NCBI GenBank assembly: GCA_003164135.1 | Contig: PLSD01000039.1 | Location: forward strand, 18,252 to 82,251 | DNA from: Acetobacteraceae bacterium | GTDB lineage: Bacteria > Pseudomonadota > Alphaproteobacteria > Acetobacterales > Acetobacteraceae | Direction: 5' to 3' | DNA length: 64,000 nucleotides | Shown: positions 1-10,114 of the stretch, piece by piece | Layout: each line of letters opens with the position of its first letter | How positions within the stretch are numbered: the first letter of the stretch is position 1 | The notes under the pieces: generated by a model | Told to the model about the DNA's origin: nothing | Database searches by the model: none | Seen by the model: only the letters and a program-made list of their open reading frames with translations | Translations under genes and position numbers: made by a program

Positions 1-1
1 G

Positions 2-181
2 CGCGACCGGGCGCGGGTGACAGACCAAGCGGCCAAACAAGTGCCACCGTCTGCCCCGGCGCAGACCCCGCCGCAACCGTTAATTCCACCTGCACCACCG
101 CCGCCAATGCCACCGTTGCAGGACACCTTCAATCCGAGCGGCCCGGCCAAGCCTCTGGGAGGCTCAGCCGTTCCGTTCTAG
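2..181 (+). CDS. C-terminal part of a proline-rich protein (cut by window edge)
   Basis: An open frame enters from the left edge and ends at a TAG at 179-181. The roughly 59 visible residues are rich in Pro, Ala and Gln, with runs such as PPAPPPMPPL, and end in GGSAVPF. No domain can be recognised. Such tails are common in exported or envelope-linked alphaproteobacterial proteins, but that is only a guess. It converges on the aldehyde dehydrogenase, whose stop lies seven bases away. Confidence 0.5.
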   Translation, partial: RDRARVTDQAAKQVPPSAPAQTPPQPLIPPAPPPPMPPLQDTFNPSGPAKPLGGSAVPF

Positions 182-187
182 TGCAGC

Positions 188-1615
188 TTAGTCGCCGTAG
201 CCGACCATGCCTTTGATCTCCAGCATATCGTTCAGGCCAAAGTCGACGTATTCGCGCCCGTTGCCGGACTGCTTGTAGCCACCGAAGGGCGAGAACAGAT
301 CCCAGTCCGGGTAGTTGATGTAAACACTGCCCGCCCGCATCTGCCGCGCCACGGCGCGCGCTTTCTCCAGGTCTTTGCTCTGCACGTAAGCCGCTAGGCC
401 ATAGACCGTGTCGTTGGCGATCTCGATCGCCTCTTCCAGCGTGTCATACGGCAGGATGGACAGCACGGGGCCAAAAATTTCCTCGCGCGCGATGGTCATA
501 TTGCGGGTGACGTTGCCGAACACGGTCGGCTTCACGAAATAGCCGCCGCTCAGACCTTCCGGCCGGCCCAGCCCGCCGGCCGCCAGAGTCGCACCTTCAT
601 CGATACCGGCCTTGATCAACCGCTGCACCTTGTCGAACTGCACCTGGCTGACCAGCGGCCCGAGCACCGTACCATCGGCAAAGGCCGGTCCAACAGTCTG
701 CTTGGAGGCTTCGTCCGCGGCAATGGCCAGTGCCTGGTCGTGCAGCGCGCGCGGCACCAGCATACGCGTCGCCGCGTCGCAGGACTGCCCGCTGTTGATG
801 AAGCAGGCGCCAATCCCGCCCCGCACGGCCGCATCCAAATCCACATCGTCCAGCAGAATATTGGCTGACTTGCCGCCCAGCTCCTGCGCCACGCGCTTCA
901 CCGTATCGGCGGCGGCCTTCGCAACCAGAATGCCGGCACGGGTCGAGCCGGTGAAGGACATCATGTCCACATCAGGATGCTCGGCAAGCTTCTGGCCAAC
1001 TGACGGCCCATCGCCGTTCACCATATTGAACACGCCCTTCGGCACGCCGGCCTCGTGCATGATCTCGGCGAAGATGATCGCGTTGATCGGCGCAACCTCG
1101 GAGGGCTTGAGCACCATCGTGTTGCCGCCGGCAATCGCCGGGGCAACTTTCGAGACAATCTGGTTCAGCGGCCAGTTCCACGGGGTAATCAGGCCGACCA
1201 CGCCGATCGGCTCCTTCACCACCAGCGTGGTACCGCGCTTCTCGCTCCATTCGAATTTCGGCAACGCCTCGATCAAAGCCTTGAAATGCGCCTGCCCAGC
1301 GGCGGCCTGCGCGTCCTTGGCAAAGCCGATCGGCGCGCCCATCTCATGCGCGCACGCATCGGCGATATCATTCATCCGGCGCTCATAAATCGCCAAACAG
1401 GTCTTCAGCAGCTCCAGCCGTTCCTTCGGCGTGGTGCGTGCAAACGACGGGAAAGCCGCTTTTGCAGCCGCCACAGCCTTGTTCACATCCGCGACGCTGC
1501 CCCCGGAAATTTCGGTGTAGGGCAGCCCCGTCGAAGGATCGATAACGGTGATGCGATTGGGCACCACCGGGTCAACCCAGGCGCCATCAATATAAAACTT
1601 CAGGTTATTGGACAT
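188..1615 (-). CDS. NAD(P)+-dependent aldehyde dehydrogenase
   Basis: This 475-residue protein is a full-length aldehyde dehydrogenase that oxidises an aldehyde to its acid with NAD(P)+ in the cytosol. The catalytic site is complete: Asn in PWNWP (about 147), general-base Glu in QELGGKS (about 245) and nucleophilic Cys in NSGQSCDA (about 279). The cofactor loop FTGSTRAG is present. I chose the ATG at 1615 because AGGAG stands seven bases upstream; a longer in-frame extension to 1654 has no ribosome site. The substrate cannot be told from sequence. It is divergent from the GFA-family gene. Confidence 0.9.
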   Translation of the reverse strand: MSNNLKFYIDGAWVDPVVPNRITVIDPSTGLPYTEISGGSVADVNKAVAAAKAAFPSFARTTPKERLELLKTCLAIYERRMNDIADACAHEMGAPIGFAKDAQAAAGQAHFKALIEALPKFEWSEKRGTTLVVKEPIGVVGLITPWNWPLNQIVSKVAPAIAGGNTMVLKPSEVAPINAIIFAEIMHEAGVPKGVFNMVNGDGPSVGQKLAEHPDVDMMSFTGSTRAGILVAKAAADTVKRVAQELGGKSANILLDDVDLDAAVRGGIGACFINSGQSCDAATRMLVPRALHDQALAIAADEASKQTVGPAFADGTVLGPLVSQVQFDKVQRLIKAGIDEGATLAAGGLGRPEGLSGGYFVKPTVFGNVTRNMTIAREEIFGPVLSILPYDTLEEAIEIANDTVYGLAAYVQSKDLEKARAVARQMRAGSVYINYPDWDLFSPFGGYKQSGNGREYVDFGLNDMLEIKGMVGYGD

Positions 1616-1713
1616 TTGCTCTCCTGTGCCACTGCGGTGTGTTAAACATGCCAAACAAAATAGCGGTTCGCGCCTCGCCTGCCATGCCGTGAATCTCGTC
1701 AGGAGTTTAGCAG

Positions 1714-2118
1714 ATGCAGCTCACCGGTGCTTGTCTTTGCAACGCAATCGCCTACGAATTTTCATGCACCGGCAACGAGGTCGCCGACTACTGCCATTGC
1801 CGCCAATGCCAGAAATCCAGCGGCGCCCCCATTCTCCCTTGGGTCCAGGTCCCCCCACAAAACTTCCGCATCACCCGCGGCCACGCCAAACCCTACGCCT
1901 CCTCAACCCACTCCACCCGCTGGTTCTGCCCGGATTGCGGCACGCCACTGTATATGACCGATCACGCCAACCGCTCGGTTGGAATCACGCTCGGCACACT
2001 GGACACTCCGAACGCCGTTCATCCAACCGTTCATGGCTGGGCGTCCGAGCGTTTGACTTGGTTTCAAATCACCGACGACCTGCCCCGGTATCCGCAGGCC
2101 CCGCCGTACGATTTGTAG
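1714..2118 (+). CDS. GFA/CENP-V family zinc protein
   Basis: This 134-residue protein has the layout of the glutathione-dependent formaldehyde-activating (GFA) family: an N-terminal GACLCNAI, a central CHCRQCQ and a later WFCPDCG, together forming the zinc-binding cysteine sites. Members bind zinc in a beta-tent fold. A few condense formaldehyde with glutathione, but most have no proven reaction, so only the family is claimed. AGGAG lies ten bases before the ATG. It is divergent from the aldehyde dehydrogenase, which could fit a shared aldehyde-handling role, though that is inference. Confidence 0.85.
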   Translation: MQLTGACLCNAIAYEFSCTGNEVADYCHCRQCQKSSGAPILPWVQVPPQNFRITRGHAKPYASSTHSTRWFCPDCGTPLYMTDHANRSVGITLGTLDTPNAVHPTVHGWASERLTWFQITDDLPRYPQAPPYDL

Positions 2119-2141
2119 GGCGGGGTGACCCGGGCCGGAGA

Positions 2142-3764
2142 CTAAGCCGCCGCGCGGATGGCGGCGGCCTTCACATCTTCGTCCACAAGGTCGGCAAACG
2201 TCGCAAAATTATCGACGAAGCGTTGCACCAGGCCTTTGGCGGCCACGTCATAGGCGGCGCGGTCGGCCCAGGCGGTGCGCGGGTCGAGCACTTCGTCCGG
2301 CACGTTATTCACATGCACGGGGATTTGCAGCCCGAAGAACGGATCGGTGCGGTATTCGACGTTATCCAGCTCCCCGGCCAGGGCGGCGCGCAGCAGGGCG
2401 CGGGTGTGGGTGATGGACATGCGCTTGCCCACGCCGTAAGCGCCGCCGGTCCAGCCGGTATTCACCAGCCAGCAGGAGGCGCCGGTTTTAGCGATGAGCG
2501 CCTGCAGCAGCTTGCCGTACACCTGCGGATGACGGGGCAGGAATGGCGAGCCGAAGCAAGTGGAGAACGTCGCCTGCGGCTCGGAGCCCAGGCCCTTTTC
2601 GGTCCCGGCGACGCGCGCGGTGTATCCGGAGAGGAAGTGGTACATGGCCTGCGCCGGGTTGAGCTTGGAGATCGGCGGCAGCACGCCAAAAGCATCGGCG
2701 GTGAGCATGATGACGTTTTTAGGCGTCCCGCCGCGGCCGGAGAGTTCCACATTGGGGATGAATTCCACCGGGTAGCAGGCGCGGGTGTTTTCCGTATAGG
2801 TCTGGTCGGTCAGGTCCAGGCGCCCGTGCGGATCGGCGACCACGTTCTCCAGCACGGTGCCAAAGCGATGCGCGGCGGCCCAGATTTCCGGCTCGTTCTT
2901 CTGGCTAAGGTCGATGACTTTGGCGTAGCAGCCGCCCTCGAAGTTGAACACGCCCTCCGGGCCCCAGCCGTGCTCGTCATCGCCGATCAGCCGGCGGGTC
3001 GGGTCGGAGGAGAGGGTGGTCTTGCCGGTGCCAGACAGGCCGAAGAAAAGTGCCGAGTCTTCCGCAGGGCCGATATTGGCCGAGCAATGCATCGGCAGCA
3101 TGCTGCGTTCGGGCAGAATCCAGTTCATCACCGTGAAGATGGATTTCTTGATCTCGCCCGCATACTGCGTTCCGGCGATCACGATGGTTTTCTCGGCGAA
3201 CGAGAGCACGATGGCGGAGGAGGAGTTCACGCCATCAATGGCCGGGTCGGCCTCGAAATCCGGGGCATGCAAAATCACGTAGTCGGGCACGAAACCGGGC
3301 AGGTCCTCCGCCGGCGGCCGGATGAACATGTTGCGGGCGAACAGTGCGTGCCAGGCACCTGTGGTAACCATGCGGATGCTGATCCGGTTGGCCGGATCGG
3401 CACCGGCGTACAGGTCCTGCGTGAATAACTCGCGGCCCTGCAAATATGCCTGCACGCGCGACTTCAGGGTCGCGAACTTATCCTCGGGCAGCTTCTGGTT
3501 AACCTTGCCCCACCAGACATTTTCGGTGGTGGAGGGCTCGTCGACGACAAACTTATCCCCAACCGAGCGCCCGGTATGCACGCCGGTACGCACGATGACG
3601 GCACCGTGGGCTGAAAGACGTCCTTCGTTTTTGCGCAAGGAATGGGCCACCAGGGCCGGAGCGGTCAGGTTGGCATGCAGAGCGGCGGCAACGCGCACAC
3701 CCGTACCGGCGAGGGGGACAGCGTCCCGGAGATTGGCGAGGTCGGTCATGTGGGGCACGGTCAA
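2142..3764 (-). CDS. pckA: Phosphoenolpyruvate carboxykinase (ATP)
   Basis: This 540-residue enzyme converts oxaloacetate and ATP to PEP and CO2, the first step of gluconeogenesis. The kinase loop GLSGTGKTTLSSD, the metal-binding segment LIGDDEHGW and the following FNFEGGCYAK are intact, and the length is normal for the ATP-dependent family. The start is taken as a TTG at 3764 because GAGG lies about seven bases upstream; the next Met (3749) has no visible ribosome site. It lies downstream of the flavin split-barrel gene and close to chvI-chvG, an arrangement also known in rhizobia, where ChvI influences pckA. Confidence 0.95.
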   Translation of the reverse strand: MTVPHMTDLANLRDAVPLAGTGVRVAAALHANLTAPALVAHSLRKNEGRLSAHGAVIVRTGVHTGRSVGDKFVVDEPSTTENVWWGKVNQKLPEDKFATLKSRVQAYLQGRELFTQDLYAGADPANRISIRMVTTGAWHALFARNMFIRPPAEDLPGFVPDYVILHAPDFEADPAIDGVNSSSAIVLSFAEKTIVIAGTQYAGEIKKSIFTVMNWILPERSMLPMHCSANIGPAEDSALFFGLSGTGKTTLSSDPTRRLIGDDEHGWGPEGVFNFEGGCYAKVIDLSQKNEPEIWAAAHRFGTVLENVVADPHGRLDLTDQTYTENTRACYPVEFIPNVELSGRGGTPKNVIMLTADAFGVLPPISKLNPAQAMYHFLSGYTARVAGTEKGLGSEPQATFSTCFGSPFLPRHPQVYGKLLQALIAKTGASCWLVNTGWTGGAYGVGKRMSITHTRALLRAALAGELDNVEYRTDPFFGLQIPVHVNNVPDEVLDPRTAWADRAAYDVAAKGLVQRFVDNFATFADLVDEDVKAAAIRAAA

Positions 3765-3819
3765 ATCTTTCCTCTACGGCTGAAACTCTGACCCTTCATA
3801 AGCAGCCGCTTCCCGCGTA

Positions 3820-4323
3820 TCAACCGGAAGTATTCTCCAGAAGGCGATTAATTTCATGTTGCAATGCAGCGATCTGTAGCCGGGCCGCCGCGGCAAAACC
3901 GCCTACGTAATGCGCATCGCTCACCGCCAGCCGCCAGAGGTGAAAATCCACGAAACCCACGTACTGGCTGGCGTAGGGATGCGCCCGCAAAAACCGCGCC
4001 CGGGCGTTGGCATCCGCATCCGCGTCATCGCTGAGCAGCTCCGCGGTGCCGGAGAGTAGCAGCCGGGGTGCGGTTTGCGGGTTGTCATCCACCGGCGCGC
4101 CGGTCACCAGCAGGGCGCAGGCCGGGTTGGCGCGCAGGTTCCTGGTATGCGCGGCCAGGTCAGAGAGCAGCAAAATCGGCGCCCCGCCGGCATCCAGCGC
4201 CGGTGTCACCAGCGCCGCATGCGGCAAACCGGCGGCGGTTGTGCTCGCCAGCGTGCCACTGCGCGCGGCGGCCAGCAGCGCCGCCGCCTCCCGGTAAAAA
4301 TTACGCTCTTGATTTGCTGCCAT
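3820..4323 (-). CDS. HugZ/pyridoxamine-oxidase-like FMN split-barrel protein
   Basis: This 167-residue protein starts with a segment typical of FMN-binding split barrels (LLAAARSGTLAS, then GLPHAALVTPALD and PILLLSDLAAHTRNL) and ends with the HugZ-style GFVDFHLWRLAVSDAHYVGGF. Family members bind flavin or haem; the physiological substrate is unknown. The ATG at 4323 is preferred over an upstream in-frame start because a GGGAG motif lies about ten bases upstream. It is divergent from chvI, with about 59 bases for both promoters, and precedes pckA on the same strand. Confidence 0.8.
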   Translation of the reverse strand: MAANQERNFYREAAALLAAARSGTLASTTAAGLPHAALVTPALDAGGAPILLLSDLAAHTRNLRANPACALLVTGAPVDDNPQTAPRLLLSGTAELLSDDADADANARARFLRAHPYASQYVGFVDFHLWRLAVSDAHYVGGFAAAARLQIAALQHEINRLLENTSG

Positions 4324-4382
4324 AATCCGGTCACTCCCTCGGTGCACTTGACACTTATGTCCGCAAATATGAGTCCCACCCG

Positions 4383-5084
4383 ATGAAATATACAATCGCC
4401 CTTGTCGACGACGACCGGAACATCCTCACCTCAGTCTCCATGACGCTGGAGCAGGAAGGGTTCGACGTGCGGACTTTCACTGATGGAGAGTCGGCATTGC
4501 AGGCGCTCCTCGCCAAACCGGCCGACCTCGCGGTGCTGGACATTAAAATGCCCCGCATGGACGGCATGGAGCTGCTGCAAAAACTGCGCGTGCGTACGGC
4601 GATGCCGGTGATCTTCCTCACCAGCAAGGACGATGAGCTGGACGAGCTGATGGGCCTGCGCCTGGGCGCCGACGATTACATCACCAAGCCGTTCAGCCAG
4701 CGCTTGCTGCTGGAGCGCATCCGCGCCCTGCTACGCCGTAACGAGGCCTCCAAGGCCGAGGGTTCCGGCGCCGCCCCCGCCGCCGTGCTCACGCGCGGCC
4801 ACCTCACGCTGGACGAAACCAAGCACCAGTGCCTCTGGAAGGGGAAGGACATCCAGCTCACCGTGACTGAGTTCCTGCTGGTTAAAGCCCTGGCGCAGCG
4901 CCCCGGCATGGTAAAGTCGCGTGACCAGCTGATTGACGCGGCCTACGGCGAGAATGTATATGTGGACGACCGCACCATCGACAGCCACGTGAAGCGCCTG
5001 CGCAAGAAGTTCCGCAACGAGGACGGCGAGTTCGACCAGATCGAGACGCTCTACGGGATCGGCTACCGCTACAAGGAAGCGTAA
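4383..5084 (+). CDS. chvI: OmpR-type response regulator ChvI
   Basis: This 233-residue regulator has a receiver domain with the acidic pair DD at 9-10, phospho-acceptor Asp53 in [11 protein letters not shown] and Lys in ITKPFSQR, followed by a winged-helix DNA-binding domain ([16 protein letters not shown] to the [10 protein letters not shown]-terminus). The sequence and its position next to pckA match ChvI, which in Agrobacterium and Sinorhizobium controls acid and envelope-stress responses. The partner kinase gene follows 33 bases later. Target genes in this organism cannot be deduced. Confidence 0.92.
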   Translation: MKYTIALVDDDRNILTSVSMTLEQEGFDVRTFTDGESALQALLAKPADLAVLDIKMPRMDGMELLQKLRVRTAMPVIFLTSKDDELDELMGLRLGADDYITKPFSQRLLLERIRALLRRNEASKAEGSGAAPAAVLTRGHLTLDETKHQCLWKGKDIQLTVTEFLLVKALAQRPGMVKSRDQLIDAAYGENVYVDDRTIDSHVKRLRKKFRNEDGEFDQIETLYGIGYRYKEA

Positions 5085-5117
5085 TTTGGCCCCCTTCCGG
5101 TCGGGTAGCCCCGCATA

Positions 5118-6752
5118 ATGACGCAAAAAAAGCCCCGCCTGTCGCGTCTGCTGCGCGACATCCTGCTGGTTAACCTGCTCCCCCTGGCGCTGATTTTCGC
5201 CGCGTTGTTTTACCTGGACCAGTACCAGCAAGGCCTGCTCAGCGCCGAGGTCTCCGCTTTGCGCGAACAGGCCCGCATCTACGCCGGCGCGCTGGCGCAA
5301 ACCGCCGTGCAGGAAAACAGCAGCGGCGCCACCATCAACCCGGACCTGGCCGCGCCGCTGCTCTACCAGCTCACCGAGCCAACACCTAACGCGCAGGCGC
5401 TTATCTACGGGCCGGATGGCGAGTTGATCGCCAATTCCCGTGTGCACCCCGGCCCAGGCGGGGTGATTATCACCGAACCGCTGTCCGCGCCGCCGCCGCC
5501 GGGCTTTTTCTCCCGCGTGATCGGCTTCATGTACGATCATTTGTTAGGTTCCGTGGCTGGCCAGAACGATGAATCCGGGCTGGTAGGCTCCGGCGCCGGG
5601 GAAGACCCCGCCACGTTGGGCTGGCAGCCTGACGCGCGCGAGGCCCTGCAACTGACCAGCGCCTCCCCGGACCAGGAGGCCCCGCCCTTCGTGCGCAGGG
5701 AGAAACAGGGTGAGCTTCTCATCACCGTCGCCGAGCCGATCGTTAGCAGCCAGCAGAATGTAGGCACCGTCCTGCTGACTCGCGGTGCTGATGAAGTAGA
5801 CAGCGCCGTGCTGGCGGTGCGGATTTCCATCCTCGGCCTGTTTGCCCTGGCACTTGGCCTCACCGTCATCGTCTCCTTCTACCTAGCCCGCACCATCGCC
5901 AGCCCGATCCTGCGCCTGGCCAACGCCGCCGCGCTGATGCGCGAGGGCCGTGCGCGCACCCAGGCGCTGCCGGAGAGCATTACCGACCGCAACGACGAAA
6001 TCGGCACCCTCGCCCGCGCGCTGGACGGCTCGGCCAAAGCCCTGTGGGCCCGCATGGACGCCATCGAGCAATTCGCCGCCGACGTCAGTCACGAAATCAA
6101 AAACCCGCTCTCCTCCATCCGCTCGGCCATCGAAACCCTGAGCCGCGTCGAGGACCCCACCCGCGCCGCCCGCCTGCTCGCCATCATCACCCAGGACGTT
6201 GCGCGGCTGGACCGCCTGATCACCGATATTTCGGACTCCTCGCGCCTGGATTCCGAACTTTCCCGCAGCAAAATGGAAATCGTCGACATGGCGCGCATCC
6301 TCGCCACGCTGGCCGAAATCCATGACGCGACCCGCAAGGAAAACGGCCCCTACGTGCTGGTCGACGCCCCGGCGGTCGGCCTCTTCGTGCGGGGCGCTGA
6401 AAGCCGGCTGGTGCAGGTGCTGCGCAACCTCATTGGCAACGCCATTTCCTTCAGCCCGGCCAACGGCAAAATCTGGCTCCGCGGCCGCGAAACCGGCGGC
6501 ATCGTCGAATTGTCGGTGGAGGATGAAGGCCCAGGCATTCCCGATGCCAAACTCGACGGCATTTTTGACCGTTTCTATTCCGAGCGCCCGCAGAGCGAGC
6601 AGTTCGGCAGCCATTCCGGCCTCGGCCTCTCCATTTCCCGGCAGATCGTGGAAGCGCACCAGGGCCGCATTTCCGCCGAGAACCGCCGCAACGAGGAAGG
6701 TGCGATTATCGGCGCCCGCTTTGTGATAAGATTGCCAAAAGCCGAAGGGTAA
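5118..6752 (+). CDS. chvG: Sensor histidine kinase ChvG
   Basis: This 544-residue inner-membrane kinase has a first membrane helix near 15-35, a periplasmic domain of about 200 residues, a second helix near 233-257, a HAMP segment, a HisKA box with His325 in [11 protein letters not shown], and an ATPase domain ([28 protein letters not shown]). It phosphorylates ChvI. In rhizobia ChvG is held inactive by periplasmic ExoR; no ExoR-like gene is seen here. The upp start lies only four bases after the stop, so the genes are probably co-transcribed. Confidence 0.92.
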   Translation: MTQKKPRLSRLLRDILLVNLLPLALIFAALFYLDQYQQGLLSAEVSALREQARIYAGALAQTAVQENSSGATINPDLAAPLLYQLTEPTPNAQALIYGPDGELIANSRVHPGPGGVIITEPLSAPPPPGFFSRVIGFMYDHLLGSVAGQNDESGLVGSGAGEDPATLGWQPDAREALQLTSASPDQEAPPFVRREKQGELLITVAEPIVSSQQNVGTVLLTRGADEVDSAVLAVRISILGLFALALGLTVIVSFYLARTIASPILRLANAAALMREGRARTQALPESITDRNDEIGTLARALDGSAKALWARMDAIEQFAADVSHEIKNPLSSIRSAIETLSRVEDPTRAARLLAIITQDVARLDRLITDISDSSRLDSELSRSKMEIVDMARILATLAEIHDATRKENGPYVLVDAPAVGLFVRGAESRLVQVLRNLIGNAISFSPANGKIWLRGRETGGIVELSVEDEGPGIPDAKLDGIFDRFYSERPQSEQFGSHSGLGLSISRQIVEAHQGRISAENRRNEEGAIIGARFVIRLPKAEG

Positions 6753-6756
6753 GAAA

Positions 6757-7380
6757 ATGGTAACCGTAATCGACCATCCGCTGGTGCAGCACAAGCTGAC
6801 GCTGCTGCGGAAAAAGGAAACCACCACCGGCGATTTCCGCAGGCTATGCCGCGAGATTTCGCTCCTCCTGGGTTACGAGGTATTGCGCGACCTGCCGCTG
6901 GAGCCGATCACCATCGAGACCCCGCTGGAGCAAATGCAAGCGGTGCAGGTCTCCGGCAAAAAACTCTGTTTCATCTCGGTATTACGCGCCGGTGCCGGCA
7001 TCCTCGACGGCATCCTCGACCTCGTCCCCGCCGCCCGCATCGGCCATGTCGGTCTCTACCGCGACCACGACACCCACAAACCGGTAAAATACTATTTTAA
7101 GGTCCCCGAGGACATGGCATCGCGCCTATGCATCGTCGTGGACCCGATGCTGGCAACGGGCCATTCCGCCGCCGCCGCCGTGACCATGTTGAAGGAAGCC
7201 GGCGCCAAAAATATCAAATTCGTCTGCCTGCTGGCCGCCCCCGAGGGTGTGGCCGCATTCGAGGCCGCACACCCGGACGTTCCGGTCTTTGCCGCGGCGG
7301 TGGACCGGGAACTGGACGCCAACGCCTACATCCGGCCGGGTCTGGGCGACGCGGGCGACAGGCTTTTTGGGACGAAGTAG
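6757..7380 (+). CDS. upp: Uracil phosphoribosyltransferase
   Basis: This 207-residue cytosolic enzyme makes UMP from uracil and PRPP in pyrimidine salvage. The family signature [12 protein letters not shown], the flap [13 protein letters not shown] and the PRPP loop [15 protein letters not shown] are present. The PRPP loop reads ATGHS where ATGGS is usual, a small departure at a conserved glycine. Its start lies four bases after chvG, and a strong hairpin follows the stop. Confidence 0.93.
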   Translation: MVTVIDHPLVQHKLTLLRKKETTTGDFRRLCREISLLLGYEVLRDLPLEPITIETPLEQMQAVQVSGKKLCFISVLRAGAGILDGILDLVPAARIGHVGLYRDHDTHKPVKYYFKVPEDMASRLCIVVDPMLATGHSAAAAVTMLKEAGAKNIKFVCLLAAPEGVAAFEAAHPDVPVFAAAVDRELDANAYIRPGLGDAGDRLFGTK

Positions 7381-7383
7381 GCA

Positions 7384-7420
7384 GTAAGGCCAGAGGGGCG
7401 TTCCCCCCCTCTGGCCTTAC
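7384..7420. terminator. Long GTAAG...CTTAC hairpin between upp and acs
   Basis: A perfect 15-base inverted repeat, GTAAGGCCAGAGGGG against its complement with a seven-base loop, fills the gap between two convergent genes. It is followed by T-rich sequence on the plus strand and probably ends transcription from both sides. It resembles hairpins at 22534 and 31918. Confidence 0.8.
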
Positions 7421-7426
7421 TTTCCT

Positions 7427-9361
7427 TTACCCCGCCCGGTTATCCACCAAATCGGTCACCACGCCCGGATCCGCCAGCGTTGACGTATCGCCCAGGCTAT
7501 CCGTCTCATTGGCGGCAATCTTGCGCAAAATCCGGCGCATGATCTTGCCTGAACGGGTTTTCGGCAGGCCCGGCGCCCATTGGATCACATCCGGTGCGGC
7601 AATCGGCCCAATTTCCTTGCGCACCCAACCAACGAGTTCCTTGCGCAATTCTTCGGTCGGCTCCGCATCCGCCACCAGCGTTACGTAAGCGTAAATGCCC
7701 TGGCCCTTAATGTCATGCGGGAAGCCCACCACGGCGGCTTCCGCCACTTTCGGGTGCAACACCAGCGCCGATTCCACTTCCGCCGTCCCCATGCGGTGCC
7801 CAGAAACGTTAATCACGTCATCCACGCGGCCAGTGATCCAGAAATAACCGTCGGCATCGCGGCGCGCGCCGTCACCCGTAAAATACAGGCCTTTGAAGGT
7901 GGAAAAATACGTTTGCACAAAGCGCGCATGGTCACCGAAGACAGTGCGCATCTGCCCCGGCCAGCTATCGGCGATGCACAAATTGCCTTCGGTCGCCCCA
8001 TGCAGCCGGTGGCCTTCGCCATCCACCAGGACGGGGAACACGCCCGGCAGCGGCAGCGTCGCCGAGCCCGGCTTTTGCGCAATCGCGCCGGGCAGGGGGG
8101 AGATGAGAATGCCCCCGGTCTCCGTCTGCCACCAGGTATCGACGATCGGGCAACGGTTGTCGCCGACCACGCGGTAGTACCAGTTCCACGCCTCGGGGTT
8201 GATAGGCTCGCCCACCGAACCCAGAATCCGCAACGATTTACGCGAGGTCTTCTTCACCGGCCCCTCGCCGTCGCGCATCAGCGCGCGGATCGCGGTCGGC
8301 GCGGTGTAGAATATATTCACCTGATGCTTGTCGATGACCTGCCAGAATCGCGAGGTGTCCGGGTAGTTGGGGATACCCTCGAACATCAGCGTGGTGGCGC
8401 CGTTGGCGAGCGGCCCGTACACAATATAAGTGTGCCCGGTGACCCAGCCGACGTCGGCGGTGCACCAGTACACCTCGCCCGGATGGTAATCGAACACGTA
8501 TTCATGCGTGAAGCTCGCCCACACCATGTAGCCGCCGGTGGTATGCAGCACGCCCTTCGGCTTGCCGGTCGAGCCTGAAGTATACAGGATAAATAGCGGA
8601 TCTTCCGCATTCATTTCGGCGGCGGCATGCACCGGTGAGGCAGCGGCGGTCACATCCTCGTACCACATATCCCGCCCGGCCTGCATGTCCACGGCGCCGC
8701 CGGTGGCCTTCACCACGATCACGGTATTTATCGTCGGGCAGCTCTTCAGCGCCTCGTCGGCATTCAGCTTCAGCGCCACCTTGCGCCCGCCGCGCCGGCC
8801 TTCATCGGCGGTAATCAGCGCCACCGAGCCGCAATCCTGAATGCGGTTGGCCAGAGAGTCCGGCGAGAACCCGCCGAACACCACAGAGTGGATCGCGCCG
8901 ATCCGCGCGCAGGCCAGTAGCGCCACCGCTGCTTCCACGATCATGGGCAGATACACGGTAACCACATCGCCTTTTTTCACGCCTTGCGCGGTCAGCGCAT
9001 TGGCCAGCCGGCAGACCTGTTCATGCAATTCGCTGTAGGTGACCTTTTTGGAGGAATTCGGGTCATCACCCTCCCAGATGATTGCCACCTGATCGCCGCG
9101 CTCGGCGAGGTGCCGGTCCAGGCAATTGGCGGAGGCGTTCAGCGTGCCGTCCTCGAACCATTTGATCGAGACATCGCCGGTGAAATTTGTGTTTTTGATC
9201 TTCGTCGGCGACTTGATCCAGTCAATGCGCTTGCATTCCTCGGCCCAGAATTCATCCGGCGCGGCCGCCGCCCGTTCGGTCATGTCGTCATAGCGTGCCC
9301 GTGGCATCAGCGCCGCAGCCGCAATCTCTGGTTTCACCGGCACAATATCCGTATCCGACAT
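7427..9361 (-). CDS. acs: Acetyl-CoA synthetase (AMP-forming)
   Basis: This 644-residue enzyme activates acetate to acetyl-CoA through acetyl-AMP. The length is normal for Acs. Seen are the AMP-binding loop [19 protein letters not shown], the core [11 protein letters not shown], the hinge [15 protein letters not shown] and the C-terminal [13 protein letters not shown], whose Lys is the one acetylated in known family members. GGAGGG lies seven bases before the ATG. With PEP carboxykinase nearby it supports growth on acetate and gluconeogenic substrates. Confidence 0.95.
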   Translation of the reverse strand: MSDTDIVPVKPEIAAAALMPRARYDDMTERAAAAPDEFWAEECKRIDWIKSPTKIKNTNFTGDVSIKWFEDGTLNASANCLDRHLAERGDQVAIIWEGDDPNSSKKVTYSELHEQVCRLANALTAQGVKKGDVVTVYLPMIVEAAVALLACARIGAIHSVVFGGFSPDSLANRIQDCGSVALITADEGRRGGRKVALKLNADEALKSCPTINTVIVVKATGGAVDMQAGRDMWYEDVTAAASPVHAAAEMNAEDPLFILYTSGSTGKPKGVLHTTGGYMVWASFTHEYVFDYHPGEVYWCTADVGWVTGHTYIVYGPLANGATTLMFEGIPNYPDTSRFWQVIDKHQVNIFYTAPTAIRALMRDGEGPVKKTSRKSLRILGSVGEPINPEAWNWYYRVVGDNRCPIVDTWWQTETGGILISPLPGAIAQKPGSATLPLPGVFPVLVDGEGHRLHGATEGNLCIADSWPGQMRTVFGDHARFVQTYFSTFKGLYFTGDGARRDADGYFWITGRVDDVINVSGHRMGTAEVESALVLHPKVAEAAVVGFPHDIKGQGIYAYVTLVADAEPTEELRKELVGWVRKEIGPIAAPDVIQWAPGLPKTRSGKIMRRILRKIAANETDSLGDTSTLADPGVVTDLVDNRAG

Positions 9362-9685
9362 GTTCGACCCTCCGTAATTTATTGTAGGCTTCCCCTCTTA
9401 TGCCAAGAATCCCTTGCATCCGGAAGTCTGTCCCAAATTTTAGCACTTCACCGGCCAGCTTCATGCAAAAAATCCGGTTCTAAGGGATGCCGCCAGGGCC
9501 GCCCATTAGGAAGTCGTTGACAATACCAAAGGTTTCTGCGCGAGATTTGGTGGCAATCGACTTTGGCTTGACTTGGGAACGCGCACCCGGCGATCGGACG
9601 CATACAAGACTTCCAATCACCCGGTTGTCCCTCAATCCGCGCGGCAGGCGCGCGGCGGGCCAATGTTAAGGAGCGACGACTAGTT
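9362..9685. other. 324-base intergenic region between acs and cspA
   Basis: This divergent region must hold the acs and cspA promoters and the cspA leader. Short open frames here have no ribosome sites and are not credible genes. A TTGACT at 9568 could be a -35 box, but no convincing -10 follows at the right distance. AAGGAG at 9668-9673 is the cspA ribosome site. Confidence 0.4.
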
Positions 9686-9889
9686 ATGGCTACCGGCACT
9701 GTTAAGTGGTTCAACACCACCAAAGGATATGGGTTTATTGTTCCCCAGGATGGCGGCAAGGACGTGTTCGTCCACATTACCGCCGTACAATCCGCGGGTC
9801 TGCGTGGCTTGAACGAGGGCCAGAAGGTCACATTCGACATCGCAATGGAACGTGGCAAAGCCGCCGCGATCAATCTTAAAGCCGTCTGA
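9686..9889 (+). CDS. cspA: Cold-shock domain protein
   Basis: This 67-residue single-domain protein carries both nucleic-acid binding motifs of the cold-shock fold, KGYGFIVP (RNP1) and DVFVHITAV (RNP2). Such proteins bind single-stranded RNA or DNA and melt RNA structure; not all are cold-induced. It stands alone with its own terminator. AAGGAG lies about 12 bases upstream of the ATG, which is slightly long. The cspA symbol denotes the family only. Confidence 0.92.
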   Translation: MATGTVKWFNTTKGYGFIVPQDGGKDVFVHITAVQSAGLRGLNEGQKVTFDIAMERGKAAAINLKAV

Positions 9890-9937
9890 GACACCCTGCC
9901 GGCAGTTCGCGGGCCAAAACCGGTCTTTCGCACTTTT

Positions 9938-9966
9938 AACGGGGCTCAACGGCCCCGTTGTTTTTG
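9938..9966 (+). terminator. Intrinsic terminator after cspA
   Basis: AACGGGGC pairs perfectly with GCCCCGTT across a six-base loop and is followed by GTTTTTGTT, a classic rho-independent terminator about 50 bases after the cspA stop. Confidence 0.85.
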
Positions 9967-10114
9967 TTGCAGCCAGTTTGTTGCAATCAGGTGAAAACAT
10001 CGCTACCCCGGCACGTACCTCAGGTTAAGACCCAACGGGCGTCCTGATGGCTGAGTCCGGCTGTATCCATGCGGAATATTTGGCGGCCTCAGCGGATTAA
10101 TTGAGGGGGAAGAC

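Noticed and set aside
1608-3428. 606-residue plus-strand open frame opposite aldehyde dehydrogenase and pckA
   Set aside because: It runs antisense to two clear enzyme genes, has no ribosome site or domain, and is an artefact of high GC content.
9568-9600. TTGACT as a cspA promoter -35 box
   Set aside because: No acceptable -10 element at 16-18 bases; too weak to list as a promoter.
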